Positions 8,208 to 19,433 of a stretch of 64,000 nt of DNA are shown piece by piece. The translations under genes were made by a program, and so were the position numbers. The stretch comes from Streptomyces hyaluromycini (GTDB lineage Bacteria; Actinomycetota; Actinomycetes; Streptomycetales; Streptomycetaceae): assembly GCF_002217755.1 (NCBI RefSeq), contig NZ_BCFL01000023.1:1-64000 (forward strand), given 5' to 3'. A model generated the notes under the pieces. The model made no database searches. It was not told the origin of the DNA and saw only the letters and a list, made by a program, of their open reading frames with translations. How positions within the stretch are numbered: position 1 is the first letter of the stretch; the number at the start of each line of letters is the position of its first letter.

Positions 8208-8297
8208 TAGTACAACCGGCGCCGGCGGACAATGATCCTCATGGGGCAGTCCGCAGTCTGCCCGCCGTCCGGGAGCAGCCGGGGACAAGGGGACGTC

Positions 8298-9002
8298 ATG
8301 GCAGAGCCACGCACCTTCTCGGAGCAGGACCCGATCCGCGTCTTCCTGCTCGACGACCACGAGGTCGTCCGGCGCGGCATCACCGACCTGCTCGACGCCG
8401 AACCCGACATCACCGTCGTCGGCGACGCCGGCACCGTCCAGCACGCCCTCGCCCGCGGCCCCGCCCTGCGCCCGCACGTCGCCGTCCTCGACGTCCGCCT
8501 CCCCGACGGCGACGGCATCACCGTCTGCCGCGAACTGCGCGACCAGATGCCCGACCTCGCCTGCCTCATGCTGACGTCGTTCGACGACGAGGACGCCCTC
8601 CTCGACGCGATCATGGCCGGAGCCTCCGGCTACGTCCTCAAGCAGATCAAGGGCTCGGACCTGGTCTCGGCGGTCCGCACGGTCGCCTCGGGCCAGTCCA
8701 TGCTGGACCCCGCGACCACCGCCCGCCTCATGCGCTCCCTCCGCGCCGACCCCGCCGAGACCCCGTCCACGCCCCCCGAACTGGCGAGCCTCTCCCCCCC
8801 CCGCGAACGCGACATCCTCGCCCTCATCGGCGACGGCCTCACCAACCGCGAGATCGGCAAGAAGCTCTACCTCTCCGAGAAGACCGTCAAGAACCACATC
8901 TCCCGCCTCCTCGCCAAACTCGGCGTCCAACGCCGCGTCCAGGCCGCCGTCCTCGCCACCCACCTCGAACAACCGGACACCCAGGGCCGACCGGCGAAGT
9001 AG
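8298..9002 (+). CDS. osdR-like: NarL/LuxR-family response regulator, OsdR/DevR (DosR)-like
   Basis: A 234-aa two-domain response regulator. The receiver domain (about 12-130) has acidic residues D19/D20, phospho-acceptor D65 in VAVLDVRLPDGDG, Thr in MLTSFDD and Lys in GYVLKQIKG. The LuxR-type helix-turn-helix (about 165-225) reads LIGDGLTNREIGKKLYLSEKTVKNHISRLLAKLGVQRRVQAAV. This resembles M. tuberculosis DevR/DosR and S. coelicolor OsdR across the whole length. ATG at 8298 is chosen because AAGGGG precedes it by about 6 nt. No histidine kinase lies next to it, so the regulator is an orphan here. Probable targets are the GGGCC-N4-GGCCC boxes in this 8-kb island. Confidence 0.9.
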   Translation: MAEPRTFSEQDPIRVFLLDDHEVVRRGITDLLDAEPDITVVGDAGTVQHALARGPALRPHVAVLDVRLPDGDGITVCRELRDQMPDLACLMLTSFDDEDALLDAIMAGASGYVLKQIKGSDLVSAVRTVASGQSMLDPATTARLMRSLRADPAETPSTPPELASLSPPRERDILALIGDGLTNREIGKKLYLSEKTVKNHISRLLAKLGVQRRVQAAVLATHLEQPDTQGRPAK

Positions 9003-9293
9003 GGCACCAGGGCCGGCCCCCGCGCCGCCGGGCCGGTTACCCGGGCCTGCCAGGGACTGTCAGGTGGCTTCGTGGCGCGCGGGGCTCGCTCAGGCGGGTC
9101 TGGCGCCGGTCCGCCTCGCGGATGCCACGGTCGTGCCGGCCACTGAGATGAGAGCGGCGCTGCTCCGGTCGGCTGCTCCGAGCGACGGCGCACCCACCTG
9201 AGGCTCCAGAATAATGCGTGCGGGTGAATTTCGTGCGCCGGCTCGACGCAATGGGCGCCAACGGGCACAGAGCCAACTTCGCAGGAGAAGCCC

Positions 9294-9985
9294 ATGCCCC
9301 CCCGGACGGCCGCCCAAGCGCACCGCACGTACCACCCACGCGACGCCGCGGAGCTGGTGGGGTCGCCACTGGAAAGGCATCTCGGCCTTGCTTTCCGCGA
9401 TTACCGTCGCAAGTCTGAGCCCATTGATCGTCGAAGCAATCCGCGGAGGCACCAGAGCATTCAAGGACGGCAACAAGAATCCGTTCTCGTGGACAACACA
9501 GGTAAACGCGCCGGAGGACGCCGCGTGCAGCAATGCCGTCGTGATCCCCCATGCACACGCCTCTGCACCATCATGGAACGACTGGGATGCCTGGGTGAAA
9601 CGTGAGGGCGGCGTTCACGCCGACAGAGTCGTTGTCCGGGTCGCCCTGAAGGACGCCCAGAGGTGCCGCATACAACCCCGACGGCGGATGCGGAGGCCTG
9701 ACAGCGAGATATTTCGGAGTGAATCTTGACAACCGAAATCCAACCGTAGAAACGAAGGCAGGCATCGATGGCAGTCCTGCCGTCAAATTTCCCTATGTAG
9801 TCTCCTCGACCGAACCTGAAGTTTTCCTGGTCGCCGTCGAGACCAGGAAATGTGATTGCGAATTTCATCTGGACCTCGACTGGACCAGCGGAGACCGCGA
9901 GGGGACCGCCCGGATCCATGACGGAAAGAATCCGTTCCACGTCGTCGGAACGGAGAATCTCCCGACGCACCTCCGGTGGGGCTGA
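9294..9985 (+). pseudogene. Frameshifted gene for a small membrane-anchored protein
   Basis: A well-placed ATG at 9294 (AGGAG 7 nt upstream) opens directly into a run of seven C (9297-9303) and then a nonsense frame. Removing one C would give MPPGRPPKRT and continue into a frame with a convincing protein: a transmembrane helix around GISALLSAITVASLSPLIVEAI, then an outer domain through VVVRVALKDAQ. Near 9656-9661 the sense switches frame again and runs on as RGAAYNPDGGCGGLTARYFG to THLRWG and stop at 9985. Two single-base lesions thus separate what reads as one ~230-aa protein. It could be a true pseudogene or contain sequencing errors. I do not recognise the family. Confidence 0.6.
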
Positions 9986-10158
9986 GCATCCGTTCACGCC
10001 GGCCGAGCGTTCGAGCCGGGCGGATGCTGTACCTGCGCCCTGAAGACCGGTACCGAAGAGGCTCGTCGAGGGCTCCGACGGCCCGGCCCGCCGCACAATG
10101 GTGGCGACCGGGTCCGAGACCTCCGAGTCCGAGTGAAGGTGTCCAGGGAGGGCGTGCC

Positions 10159-12842
<2,684 letters not shown>

Positions 12843-12846
<4 letters not shown>

Positions 12847-14294
12847 CGGTGATCTACGAGATCAACACCCTGGTGTGGCTGGGCGAGTTGAGCGGACGGT
12901 ACGGGCGTCCTGTCACCCTCGGGGACGTTCCCGGCGAGGTCTGGGACGAGGTCGCACGGCCGGGCATCGACACCGTCTGGCTGATGGGCGTCTGGCAGCG
13001 CAGCCCGGCCGGGCTGCGGATCGCCCTGCACAACGAGGAGTTGCTCGCCTCCTTCCGCGAGGCGCTGCCCGACCTCACCGAGGCCGACATCGCCGGATCC
13101 CCGTACTGCGTAAGGGACTACGTGGTCGACGACGCCCTCGGCGGTCCGGAGGGGCTGGCCGCGGCCAGGGCCGGACTCGCCGCGCGCGGAGTACGGCTGA
13201 TCCTGGACTACGTCCCCAATCACGTCGCCCCCGACCACCCCTGGCTCGCCGAACGGCCGGACTGCCTGGTCCAGGGCACACCGGACGACCTGGCCCGCGC
13301 GCCGGAGGCGTTCCTGGAGGCCGGCGGGACGGTGTTCGCCCGGGGCCGTGACCCCTACTTCCCGCCCTGGCCGGACGTGGTCCAGCTGAACGCCTTCAGC
13401 GAGCGGCTCCGGGAAGCGACGGTCGACACGCTGGTGTCGATCGGCGACCAGGCCGACGGCGTGCGCTGCGACATGGCGATGCTGCCGATGAACGACGTGT
13501 TCGCCAAGACCTGGGGCGACCGGGCGGGGCAGGTCCCCGCCCTGGACTTCTGGCCGTACGTCATCCGCCGGGTGCGGGAGCGCCACCCCGGTCTCCTCTT
13601 CGTCGCGGAGGCGTACTGGGATCTCGAAGGGGCCCTCCAGCAGCAGGGCTTCGACCACTGCTACGACAAGCGGCTCTACGACCGTCTGGTCCACGAGGAC
13701 GCCGGCTCCGTCCGCGCCCATGTGCAGGCCGGTCTCGGCTACCAGCGCGGACTCGTCCGGTTCCTGGAGAACCACGACGAACCCCGGGCCGCCGCCACCC
13801 TGCCGGGCGACAGGGAACGGGCGGCCGCCGTGGCCGTGGCCACCCTGCCCGGCGCGACCCTCTGGCACGAGGGCCAGTTCGAGGGCCGCCGGGTGCGCCC
13901 GCCCGTGTTCCTCTCGCGCCGGCCCGAGGAACCGGCCGATGTGTCCCTGCGCGACTTCCACACCCGTCTCGTGGCCGCCGTGGCCCCCGTACGCGACGGT
14001 GACTGGGAGCTGCTGGACTGCACCGGCTGGCCGGACAACGACACCCACCGCAACCTGCTCGCCTGGTCCTGGACCACCGCCCGGGAACGCACCCTGGTGG
14101 TGATCAACTACTCGGGGCAGCCCGCCCAGGGGCGGGTTCCCCTGCCCTGGGACGAGTTGCGCGGGCGCTCCTGGCGACTGACCGGGCTGCTGGACGACAG
14201 CGGCTACGACCGGGCGGGCGACGAACTGGTCGACCCGGGCCTGTTCGTGGCGCTGGACCCCTGGGGCCGGCACCTGCTCTCGCTCCCCCGGTAG
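12843..14294 (+). CDS. Alpha-amylase family (GH13) glycosidase
   Basis: A 483-aa (beta/alpha)8 enzyme. The four GH13 regions are visible in order: DYVPNHVA, GVRCDMAM with the nucleophile Asp, LLFVAEAYWD with the acid/base Glu, and FLENHDEPR with the transition-state Asp. There is no signal peptide, so the enzyme is cytosolic. It starts within the stop codon of the upstream MGH1-like gene, implying a common substrate pathway. The N-terminus (YEINTLVWLGELSGRYG) and short length resemble the amylase-like proteins that travel with GH63-like genes in actinobacteria. Substrate specificity is not evident. Confidence 0.88.
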
Positions 14295-14510
14295 CCGACG
14301 GACGGCCCTCGGGGCGGAGCTTCAACTTCGCCCACTCTCGCACCAGTTTCCGTCGCTCGAACGAACGAAGGGTGCAGCTATTCGACCATCATGCGTCAGA
14401 CACGGAGACGCGGTCCCGGCGCCGCTCCCCTCGGCCTACGGTCCGTGCATCGGACGGGGACGTCGAGAGCCGGTCCCGTCGCAACCGACACCCGAAGGGG
14501 AGGCGCCGTC

Positions 14511-14885
14511 ATGGCGAGCGTGGAAGTGTCGATGAAGGAAATGATGACCGCGGTCGAGGGGGCTCTGGGAGTCGCGGTCGTCGACTACACCAGCGGCATG
14601 GCGCTGGGAACGATGGGCGGGGGCAAGGACCTCGACCTGACGATCGCCGCGGCCGGGAACACGGACGTCATCCGGGCCAAGGTGCGCACGATGGAACAGC
14701 TGGGCCTCAAGAGCCGGATCGAGGACATCCTCATCACCCTCGAACGGCAGTATCACCTCATCCGTCTGATCACCGGCCGCAGCGGGAACGGGCTGTTCCT
14801 CTACCTGGTTCTGGACAAGGAGCGCTCGAACCTCGCCATGGCCCGTCACCAGCTCAAGCGGGTCGAGGAACAGCTCGAGGTCTAG
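14511..14885 (+). CDS. Roadblock/LC7-like small protein
   Basis: A 124-aa protein beginning MASVEVSMKEMMTAVEGALG, with GVAVVDYTSGMALGTMGGG followed by an alternating helix/strand pattern (ITLERQYHLIRLITGRSGNGLFLYLVLD). This is typical of roadblock/longin-fold proteins, which often work with small Ras-like GTPases. ATG at 14511 follows GGGGAGG by 8 nt. No GTPase or histidine kinase of the actinobacterial conservon type is adjacent, so it is an isolated member. Fold assignment by pattern only. Confidence 0.65.
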   Translation: MASVEVSMKEMMTAVEGALGVAVVDYTSGMALGTMGGGKDLDLTIAAAGNTDVIRAKVRTMEQLGLKSRIEDILITLERQYHLIRLITGRSGNGLFLYLVLDKERSNLAMARHQLKRVEEQLEV

Positions 14886-15085
14886 GGGCGATCCGGAGTC
14901 CGGGGTTTCGTGCGCCCACAATGTGAAAACTTCTTCAAGTGACCACATCAGCATGATTCCAATTCATGCCTGCACAGGGCCCCGGGCGGCAAGGATCGGC
15001 TGTGACAGGCCGATGCGGCGGTGTCGCAAGGCACCGCCGCACCCCGACATCCCCTCCCGATCCGACCGGCAGAGAGCGAGCGGTC

Positions 15086-15469
15086 ATGCAAGTCCCCCTC
15101 TACCAGGCCAAGGCGGACTTCTTCCGCATGCTCGGGCACCCCGTACGGATCAGGGTCCTGGAACTGCTCCAGCACGGGCCGGTCCCGGTACGAGACCTGC
15201 TCGCCGACATCGAGATCGAGCCGTCCAGCCTTTCGCAGCAGTTGGCCGTCCTTCGCCGGTCCGGCATCGTGGTGTCCATCCGGGAGGGTTCCACCGTCAG
15301 CTACGCACTGGCCGGCGGCGATGTCGCCGACCTCCTGCGGGCGGCCCGCCGTATCCTCACCGAGCTGCTCAACGGGCAGAACGTGCTCCTCGCCGAACTG
15401 CGGCAGGCCGACGCGTCCGCCTCGCCCCTGTCCGCCGGCAACCCGGTGAGTTCAAGGATGGTCAAGTGA
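15086..15469 (+). CDS. ArsR/SmtB-type winged-helix regulator
   Basis: A 127-aa helix-turn-helix protein with the ArsR signature FFRMLGHPVRIRVLELLQHGPVPVRDL, then the recognition helix EPSSLSQQLAVLRRSGIVVSIREGSTVSYAL. No cysteine pair of the classical metal sites (ELCVCDL) is present, so metal sensing is doubtful. The start at 15086 fits the domain edge; the ribosome site (AGAGAGCGAG) is weak. Its last 18 bp overlap the end of the convergent SCO6745-like gene. Confidence 0.85.
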   Translation: MQVPLYQAKADFFRMLGHPVRIRVLELLQHGPVPVRDLLADIEIEPSSLSQQLAVLRRSGIVVSIREGSTVSYALAGGDVADLLRAARRILTELLNGQNVLLAELRQADASASPLSAGNPVSSRMVK

Positions 15470-16348
15470 CTCGCGCAGGTCGAGTCCCATGGGATTGTCG
15501 AAGGGAATGTCGCCTTCGCGCACCACGGCGTGCGTCAGCGGGCGCAGGAGCCGGGTGAGTTCGTCGGTCTCGCTGGTGGTCAGCGCCTCGTAGGCGGTGG
15601 CCGCCAGTCGGTCGGTTCGTTCCTCGATCTGCTCCTTGAGCCGGTGTCCGCGCCGGGACAGCTGGTCGTCCTCCAGGAGCCCTCTCTGTCGGAGGGCGTC
15701 CTGTCTCGATGTCCACTCCGCTTCGTCGAAGTCGCGTGCCGGCCTGTAGACATCGAGCGGGATCCCGCTCGCGGTCGCGTGGAGGACGTGTGACTCGCGG
15801 CCGGCGATCCCGGCGGCGACCAGAGCCGCGACATGACCGTCGCCGCGGTGTTCACGAAGAAGCGTCGCGGCGTGCCACAGCTGGGCAAGGGGCTCCTGAG
15901 GCACCGGCAGGGAGCGGTTGGCGGCGAAGAGGGCGCGGCCTTCGAAGGGAGCCGATCGAGCGGCACGCAAGGCGAGCTCTGCCGCCCTGGCCACCTCCGC
16001 GCCGTCGGCTGCGGGGCCGAGTGCCCGGCGAAGCGCACGTACCGATCCTCGTACCCGCGCTTCGAGGGCCTCGTTCGGCGGAGCGAAGCTCCAGGCCGCC
16101 GACAGGGCGCGGCTCACCCGCTCGTAGGCGAAGTTGTAGAAGAGCGCATGCACCACGTCGGCTCCGGCACTGCCCAGGGGAGCGGCCCGTCCGGCGAAGT
16201 AGCCCATCCAGAAACCGCGGTAACCCGCGGCCCTGAACTCCTCCAACGGCTCCGGAGCGAAGTAGACGACGGCGTGGATCGGCTCTAGCAGCCGCCACAG
16301 GTCCCGGGCGACGCCACCCCGGGCCGGCCTCGATGCTGGTACTGACAT
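15452..16348 (-). CDS. SCO6745-like family protein
   Basis: A 298-aa protein of the actinobacterial SCO6745 family. Hallmarks are the N-terminal RDLWRLLEPIHAVVYFAPE followed by GYRGFWMGYFAGRAAPLG, then HALFYNFAYERVSRAL, and a C-terminal winged-helix-like half with SRRGHRLKEQIEERTDRLAATAYEAL. Function in this family is not established. Convergent with, and overlapping by 18 bp, the ArsR-type gene. The 41 bp upstream separate it from the cupin gene in the same orientation, so it may be the last gene of the carbohydrate operon. Confidence 0.8.
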   Translation of the reverse strand: MSVPASRPARGGVARDLWRLLEPIHAVVYFAPEPLEEFRAAGYRGFWMGYFAGRAAPLGSAGADVVHALFYNFAYERVSRALSAAWSFAPPNEALEARVRGSVRALRRALGPAADGAEVARAAELALRAARSAPFEGRALFAANRSLPVPQEPLAQLWHAATLLREHRGDGHVAALVAAGIAGRESHVLHATASGIPLDVYRPARDFDEAEWTSRQDALRQRGLLEDDQLSRRGHRLKEQIEERTDRLAATAYEALTTSETDELTRLLRPLTHAVVREGDIPFDNPMGLDLRESLDHP

Positions 16349-16389
16349 GGCACCCTTCTACGCCTCGATCGGGGGCTGTGTCCCGCGGA

Positions 16390-17142
16390 TCAGGGGGCGC
16401 TTCTCATCCTGAGCAGGTTGTACTCGTCGCGGCGGCCGCACATCCCGAACCCCCCGAGCCGCGTGGGCGCGGTCTCGTACGCGGTCGCCTCGCCGAGGTA
16501 CGCCGGCTCGCCGGCCAGCAGCGCGTCGAGCTGGGCGCCGGTGCGCTCGGCGGCGGCCAGCGCACCGGCCCGCCACAGTTCGCGCCAGCGCGGCACCTTC
16601 GCACGCACCAGCCGGGCGGCGGCCCGCTGGAACTCGGCGTACGGTCCGTCGTCCCCGGCGACCAGCGCCTCGCGCAGGCCGAGGTAGCCCTCGACGGCGA
16701 GGTCCCGGCGCCTGAGGGCGGCTTCCTCGGCCTCGATTCCCGTACCGGGTGGCAACGTTGCCACGGCCGCGTACCGCTCCGGGTCGGCGAGGACCTCGGG
16801 CGGGAAGGTGAAGACGGCGTCCCCGGCTTCCGGCAGCCCGCTGTTCTGCATCAGCACGGTGATACGCAGATCGCCGCCCTGCACCATCCGGTGCACGGTG
16901 CCCGGGGTGAACCAGGCGACGGATCCGGGCTCCAGCGGGATGTCCCGGTAGCCGTCCGGGCTGAGGGTCTGCACGGCACCCCGGCCGCCGGTGACGACGT
17001 ACGCCTCCGTGCACACCAGATGCAGATGCGGGCTGCCGCCGCAGACGCCGTCGGCGGCCTCCCAGTCGTAGGCGCTGAGGTGGGACAGGCCGATGGCACC
17101 GGGGAGCGGGTGCGGGAGGGCGGGCTTGGGGGTGTTCACCAC
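16390..17142 (-). CDS. Cupin-domain protein
   Basis: A 250-aa protein with an N-terminal cupin barrel: HLHLVCTEAYVVTGGRGAVQ carries the first motif (two His and a Glu) and PGSVAWFTPGTVHRMVQGG the second (His). The C-terminal half is helical. The start overlaps the end of the PmoA-like gene by 7 nt, so it belongs to the oxidoreductase/PmoA operon. Such cupins beside Gfo/Idh/MocA enzymes often bind or isomerise sugar derivatives; the actual ligand is unknown. Confidence 0.8.
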   Translation of the reverse strand: MVNTPKPALPHPLPGAIGLSHLSAYDWEAADGVCGGSPHLHLVCTEAYVVTGGRGAVQTLSPDGYRDIPLEPGSVAWFTPGTVHRMVQGGDLRITVLMQNSGLPEAGDAVFTFPPEVLADPERYAAVATLPPGTGIEAEEAALRRRDLAVEGYLGLREALVAGDDGPYAEFQRAAARLVRAKVPRWRELWRAGALAAAERTGAQLDALLAGEPAYLGEATAYETAPTRLGGFGMCGRRDEYNLLRMRSAP

Positions 17143-18062
17143 GGCAGGCCCTCCAGGTGCGCGGCGACGCGGTCGGCGTCCCAGGCGCCGTCGGCGAAGA
17201 CGATCCGGTAGCGGTAGGCGAAGGACTCGCCCGGCGACAGTTCGAACTCCTCGAAGAACGCCCAGGAGAACGCGGCCGTGGGGATCGGTTCGGCGCGCAC
17301 GAACCAGTGCGACTCGTGGATCGGCGTCCGTCCGTCGAGGTTCTCGGGGGCGTGGGCGAAGACGATCGTGGAGTGCCCGTCCGCCTCGTCGTGCTCGGCG
17401 GTGTACGCCAGCCAGGGGCCCTGGGTGCCCATCAGCTTCTCGGCACCGGTGACGGAGTCCGGGCCGAACGCGGTCCCGCCGGTGAAGTCACGGGGCCCGC
17501 GCCACTGCAGTCCGGTGTAGCCGGCCATCTCGCGGCCTTCGGTGGTGGGGGAACCGAAGGTCAGCGGCTCGGCGCGGACGTTGGTGAGATGGATCGACCA
17601 GTCGAGCGCCCAGGCGCCGGCCCCCTCGTCGACGAAGTGGACGGTGAGCCCGCGCACCTCCCGCGCCCACTCGGCGCCGCCGTTCTCCACCCAGGTCAGC
17701 CGCTCGGTGAAGGCGAACCGGTCGTCCGCGACGGCGAACTCGGTGAAGCCGTCGTGCCGCATCGAGCCGACGCGCTCCGGCAGCACCTGGTAACCCTGGC
17801 CGTGGACATAGGTGTTGCCGCCCCAGAAGTTCTGCCCGGACAGATGGCTGGCCGTCATCTGGAGGCCCTTGTGCCAGCGGTGGTCGCTCGGCCGGTAGCC
17901 GGTGACGGTCCGGCCCGCGAGGGTGCGCACCGGGTGGGCGTACGGCTTGCGCGCCTCGTACGCCTCGGGGTCGGGGCGGTAGACGTAGCGGAGGATCTCG
18001 GTGCCGTCCGGTACCGCGACGGCGATGTGCTCGCCGTGGACGTGGCTGACGCGGATCCTCAT
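17136..18062 (-). CDS. PmoA-like (DUF6807) family protein
   Basis: A 308-aa beta-rich protein matching the PmoA-like family (the name is historical and not evidence of methane oxidation). Typical blocks are YRPSDHRWHKGLQMTASH near residue 60, WDWSIHLTN-type strands, TTEGREMAGYTGLQWRGPRDF and a C-terminal EEFELSPGESFAYRYRIVFADG. ATG at 18062 overlaps the oxidoreductase stop (ATGA), giving tight coupling. Members regularly sit next to Gfo/Idh/MocA dehydrogenases in sugar-degradation operons; the biochemical role is unproven. Confidence 0.82.
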   Translation of the reverse strand: MRIRVSHVHGEHIAVAVPDGTEILRYVYRPDPEAYEARKPYAHPVRTLAGRTVTGYRPSDHRWHKGLQMTASHLSGQNFWGGNTYVHGQGYQVLPERVGSMRHDGFTEFAVADDRFAFTERLTWVENGGAEWAREVRGLTVHFVDEGAGAWALDWSIHLTNVRAEPLTFGSPTTEGREMAGYTGLQWRGPRDFTGGTAFGPDSVTGAEKLMGTQGPWLAYTAEHDEADGHSTIVFAHAPENLDGRTPIHESHWFVRAEPIPTAAFSWAFFEEFELSPGESFAYRYRIVFADGAWDADRVAAHLEGLPW

Positions 18063-19177
18063 GCGCGCTCCTCGGTGGGGGCCCAGTGGGGGTGGTCGCC
18101 GTGCATGGCTGCGTAGTAGGGGTCGCCGGGGCCGATCTCGCCCGCGTGCACGGGGCGGCCCGTGAACGCCGACTTGTAGAGCGCGGCGGCGAATTCGAGG
18201 GTGGCGCGGGCGTCCGGGCCGCTGCCCGGCGGCCTTGCGCCGTTGTCGAGGGCGTCGAGGAGGGCGCCGAGCTGGGCGGTGTGCGAGCTGGGCACGTCCG
18301 CGTCGGGGGTACGCCAGGCGGCGGCGCGGTCGGCGGGGACGTGCGGGGCCGGGGTGTAGACCCAGTCCTCGTTGCGGTGCCCGTAGAGGTGGGTGAGCTC
18401 GACGGTGGCGTCCGCGCAGTCGACGCGGATGCGGCTCACCTCGTGCGGGGACAGCACGCTGTTGACAACGGTGGCGAGCGCGCCGTTCGCGAAGCGGACG
18501 AGGGCGGTGGAGACGTCCTCGCTCTCGGTGTCGTGGACCAGGCGGGCCGCCATGGCCCGGATCTCCGTCCACGGGCCGAGCAGGTGCAGCAGCAGGTCGT
18601 ACTGGTGGATGCCGTGACCCATGGTCGGGCCGCCGCCCTCGCCGGCCCAGGTGCCGCGCCACGGTACGGCGTAGTAGGCGGCGTCCCGGTGCCAGGTGGT
18701 CTGGCAGTGCGCGACCAGCGGGGCGCCCAGCGCGCCGCCGGTGATCAGCTCGCGGGCGTGCACGGCGCCGGAGCCATAGCGGTGCTGGAAGACTACGGGG
18801 GCGTAGCCGCCGGAGGCCTCCTCGGCGGCGGCGATCTCGTCATACTCGGCGAGGGACAGGCACAGGGGCTTCTCGCACAGCACCCAGGCACCTGCCTTGA
18901 GCGCGGCGACCGTCTGCTCGCGGTGCAGTGAGGGGGGTGTGCCGATGAGGACGAGGTCGGGGTGTACGGCGTCCAGCAGGGCGTCGACGGAGGTGTACCC
19001 GGCGACCTCGCCGCCGGCGAGTTCCCGGAAGGCGTCGAGGCGGCCCTGGTCGACGTCGACCGCGGCGACCAGTTCGGCGCGGTCGGCATGGGCGGTGAGG
19101 GCGGGCAGATGACTGCCGCTGACGATCGCGCCGGTGCCGATCACGGCGACGCGGCGGCGGTTCTGGTGGGGGGACAT
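18059..19177 (-). CDS. Gfo/Idh/MocA-family NAD(P)-dependent oxidoreductase
   Basis: A 372-aa sugar or cyclitol dehydrogenase-type protein. The N-terminal Rossmann motif is VAVIGTGAIVSGSHLPAL; the EKP signature is VLCEKPLCLS with the catalytic-region lysine; the substrate domain carries GGGPTMGHGIHQYDLLLHLLG with the family His/Asp. ATG at 19177 follows AGGAGG by 7 nt, better than the ATG 33 nt upstream. It heads a minus-strand operon with PmoA-like and cupin genes. A LacI-type operator overlaps its promoter region at 19212-19229. Confidence 0.92.
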   Translation of the reverse strand: MSPHQNRRRVAVIGTGAIVSGSHLPALTAHADRAELVAAVDVDQGRLDAFRELAGGEVAGYTSVDALLDAVHPDLVLIGTPPSLHREQTVAALKAGAWVLCEKPLCLSLAEYDEIAAAEEASGGYAPVVFQHRYGSGAVHARELITGGALGAPLVAHCQTTWHRDAAYYAVPWRGTWAGEGGGPTMGHGIHQYDLLLHLLGPWTEIRAMAARLVHDTESEDVSTALVRFANGALATVVNSVLSPHEVSRIRVDCADATVELTHLYGHRNEDWVYTPAPHVPADRAAAWRTPDADVPSSHTAQLGALLDALDNGARPPGSGPDARATLEFAAALYKSAFTGRPVHAGEIGPGDPYYAAMHGDHPHWAPTEERA

Positions 19178-19211
19178 GCGGTCCTCCTGGGAGTGCCGGG
19201 ACCAAGACACT

Positions 19212-19229
19212 GAGAAAGCGCTTGCTCTC
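19212..19229. promoter_or_regulatory. Putative LacI-family operator upstream of oxidoreductase operon
   Basis: GAGAAAGCGCTTGCTCTC contains the central palindrome AAGCGCTT typical of LacI/GalR operators. It lies 35 bp upstream of the oxidoreductase start. The decamer AGCGCTTGCT (19217-19226) recurs at 21583-21592 just upstream of the LacI gene in this locus, which makes that regulator the likely binder. Confidence 0.6.
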
Positions 19230-19339
19230 GGAGGGACCCTAGATCCGGAGGAATGTCAGGACAACCCCCCGCGCAGCGTTGGCGGAAAGAAGCTCTTGGA
19301 GAGGTCTTGTGCCTCTTTGTCCGCGTCCGGGCATGGATG

Positions 19340-19367
19340 GCCGGCCGTCCGGTGGCGGACGGCCGGC
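19340..19367. terminator. Hairpin terminator of the secreted glycosidase gene
   Basis: GCCGGCCGTCC (19340-19350) and GGACGGCCGGC (19357-19367) form a perfect 11-bp stem with a 6-nt loop, 67 bp beyond the stop codon of the minus-strand glycosidase gene and before the operator of the next operon. No T-tract. It separates the two transcription units. Confidence 0.65.
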
Positions 19368-19433
19368 GGTCTGTGCGGACCGGGACGCGCGGATGCGCAG
19401 GCGGCCCGGCCCGGTCGTGGCGGGGGTGGCGGG

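Noticed and set aside
8041..8232. Short open frames inside the 8035-8207 element
   Set aside because: They arise from the hairpin-like MITE sequence on both strands and encode nothing recognisable.
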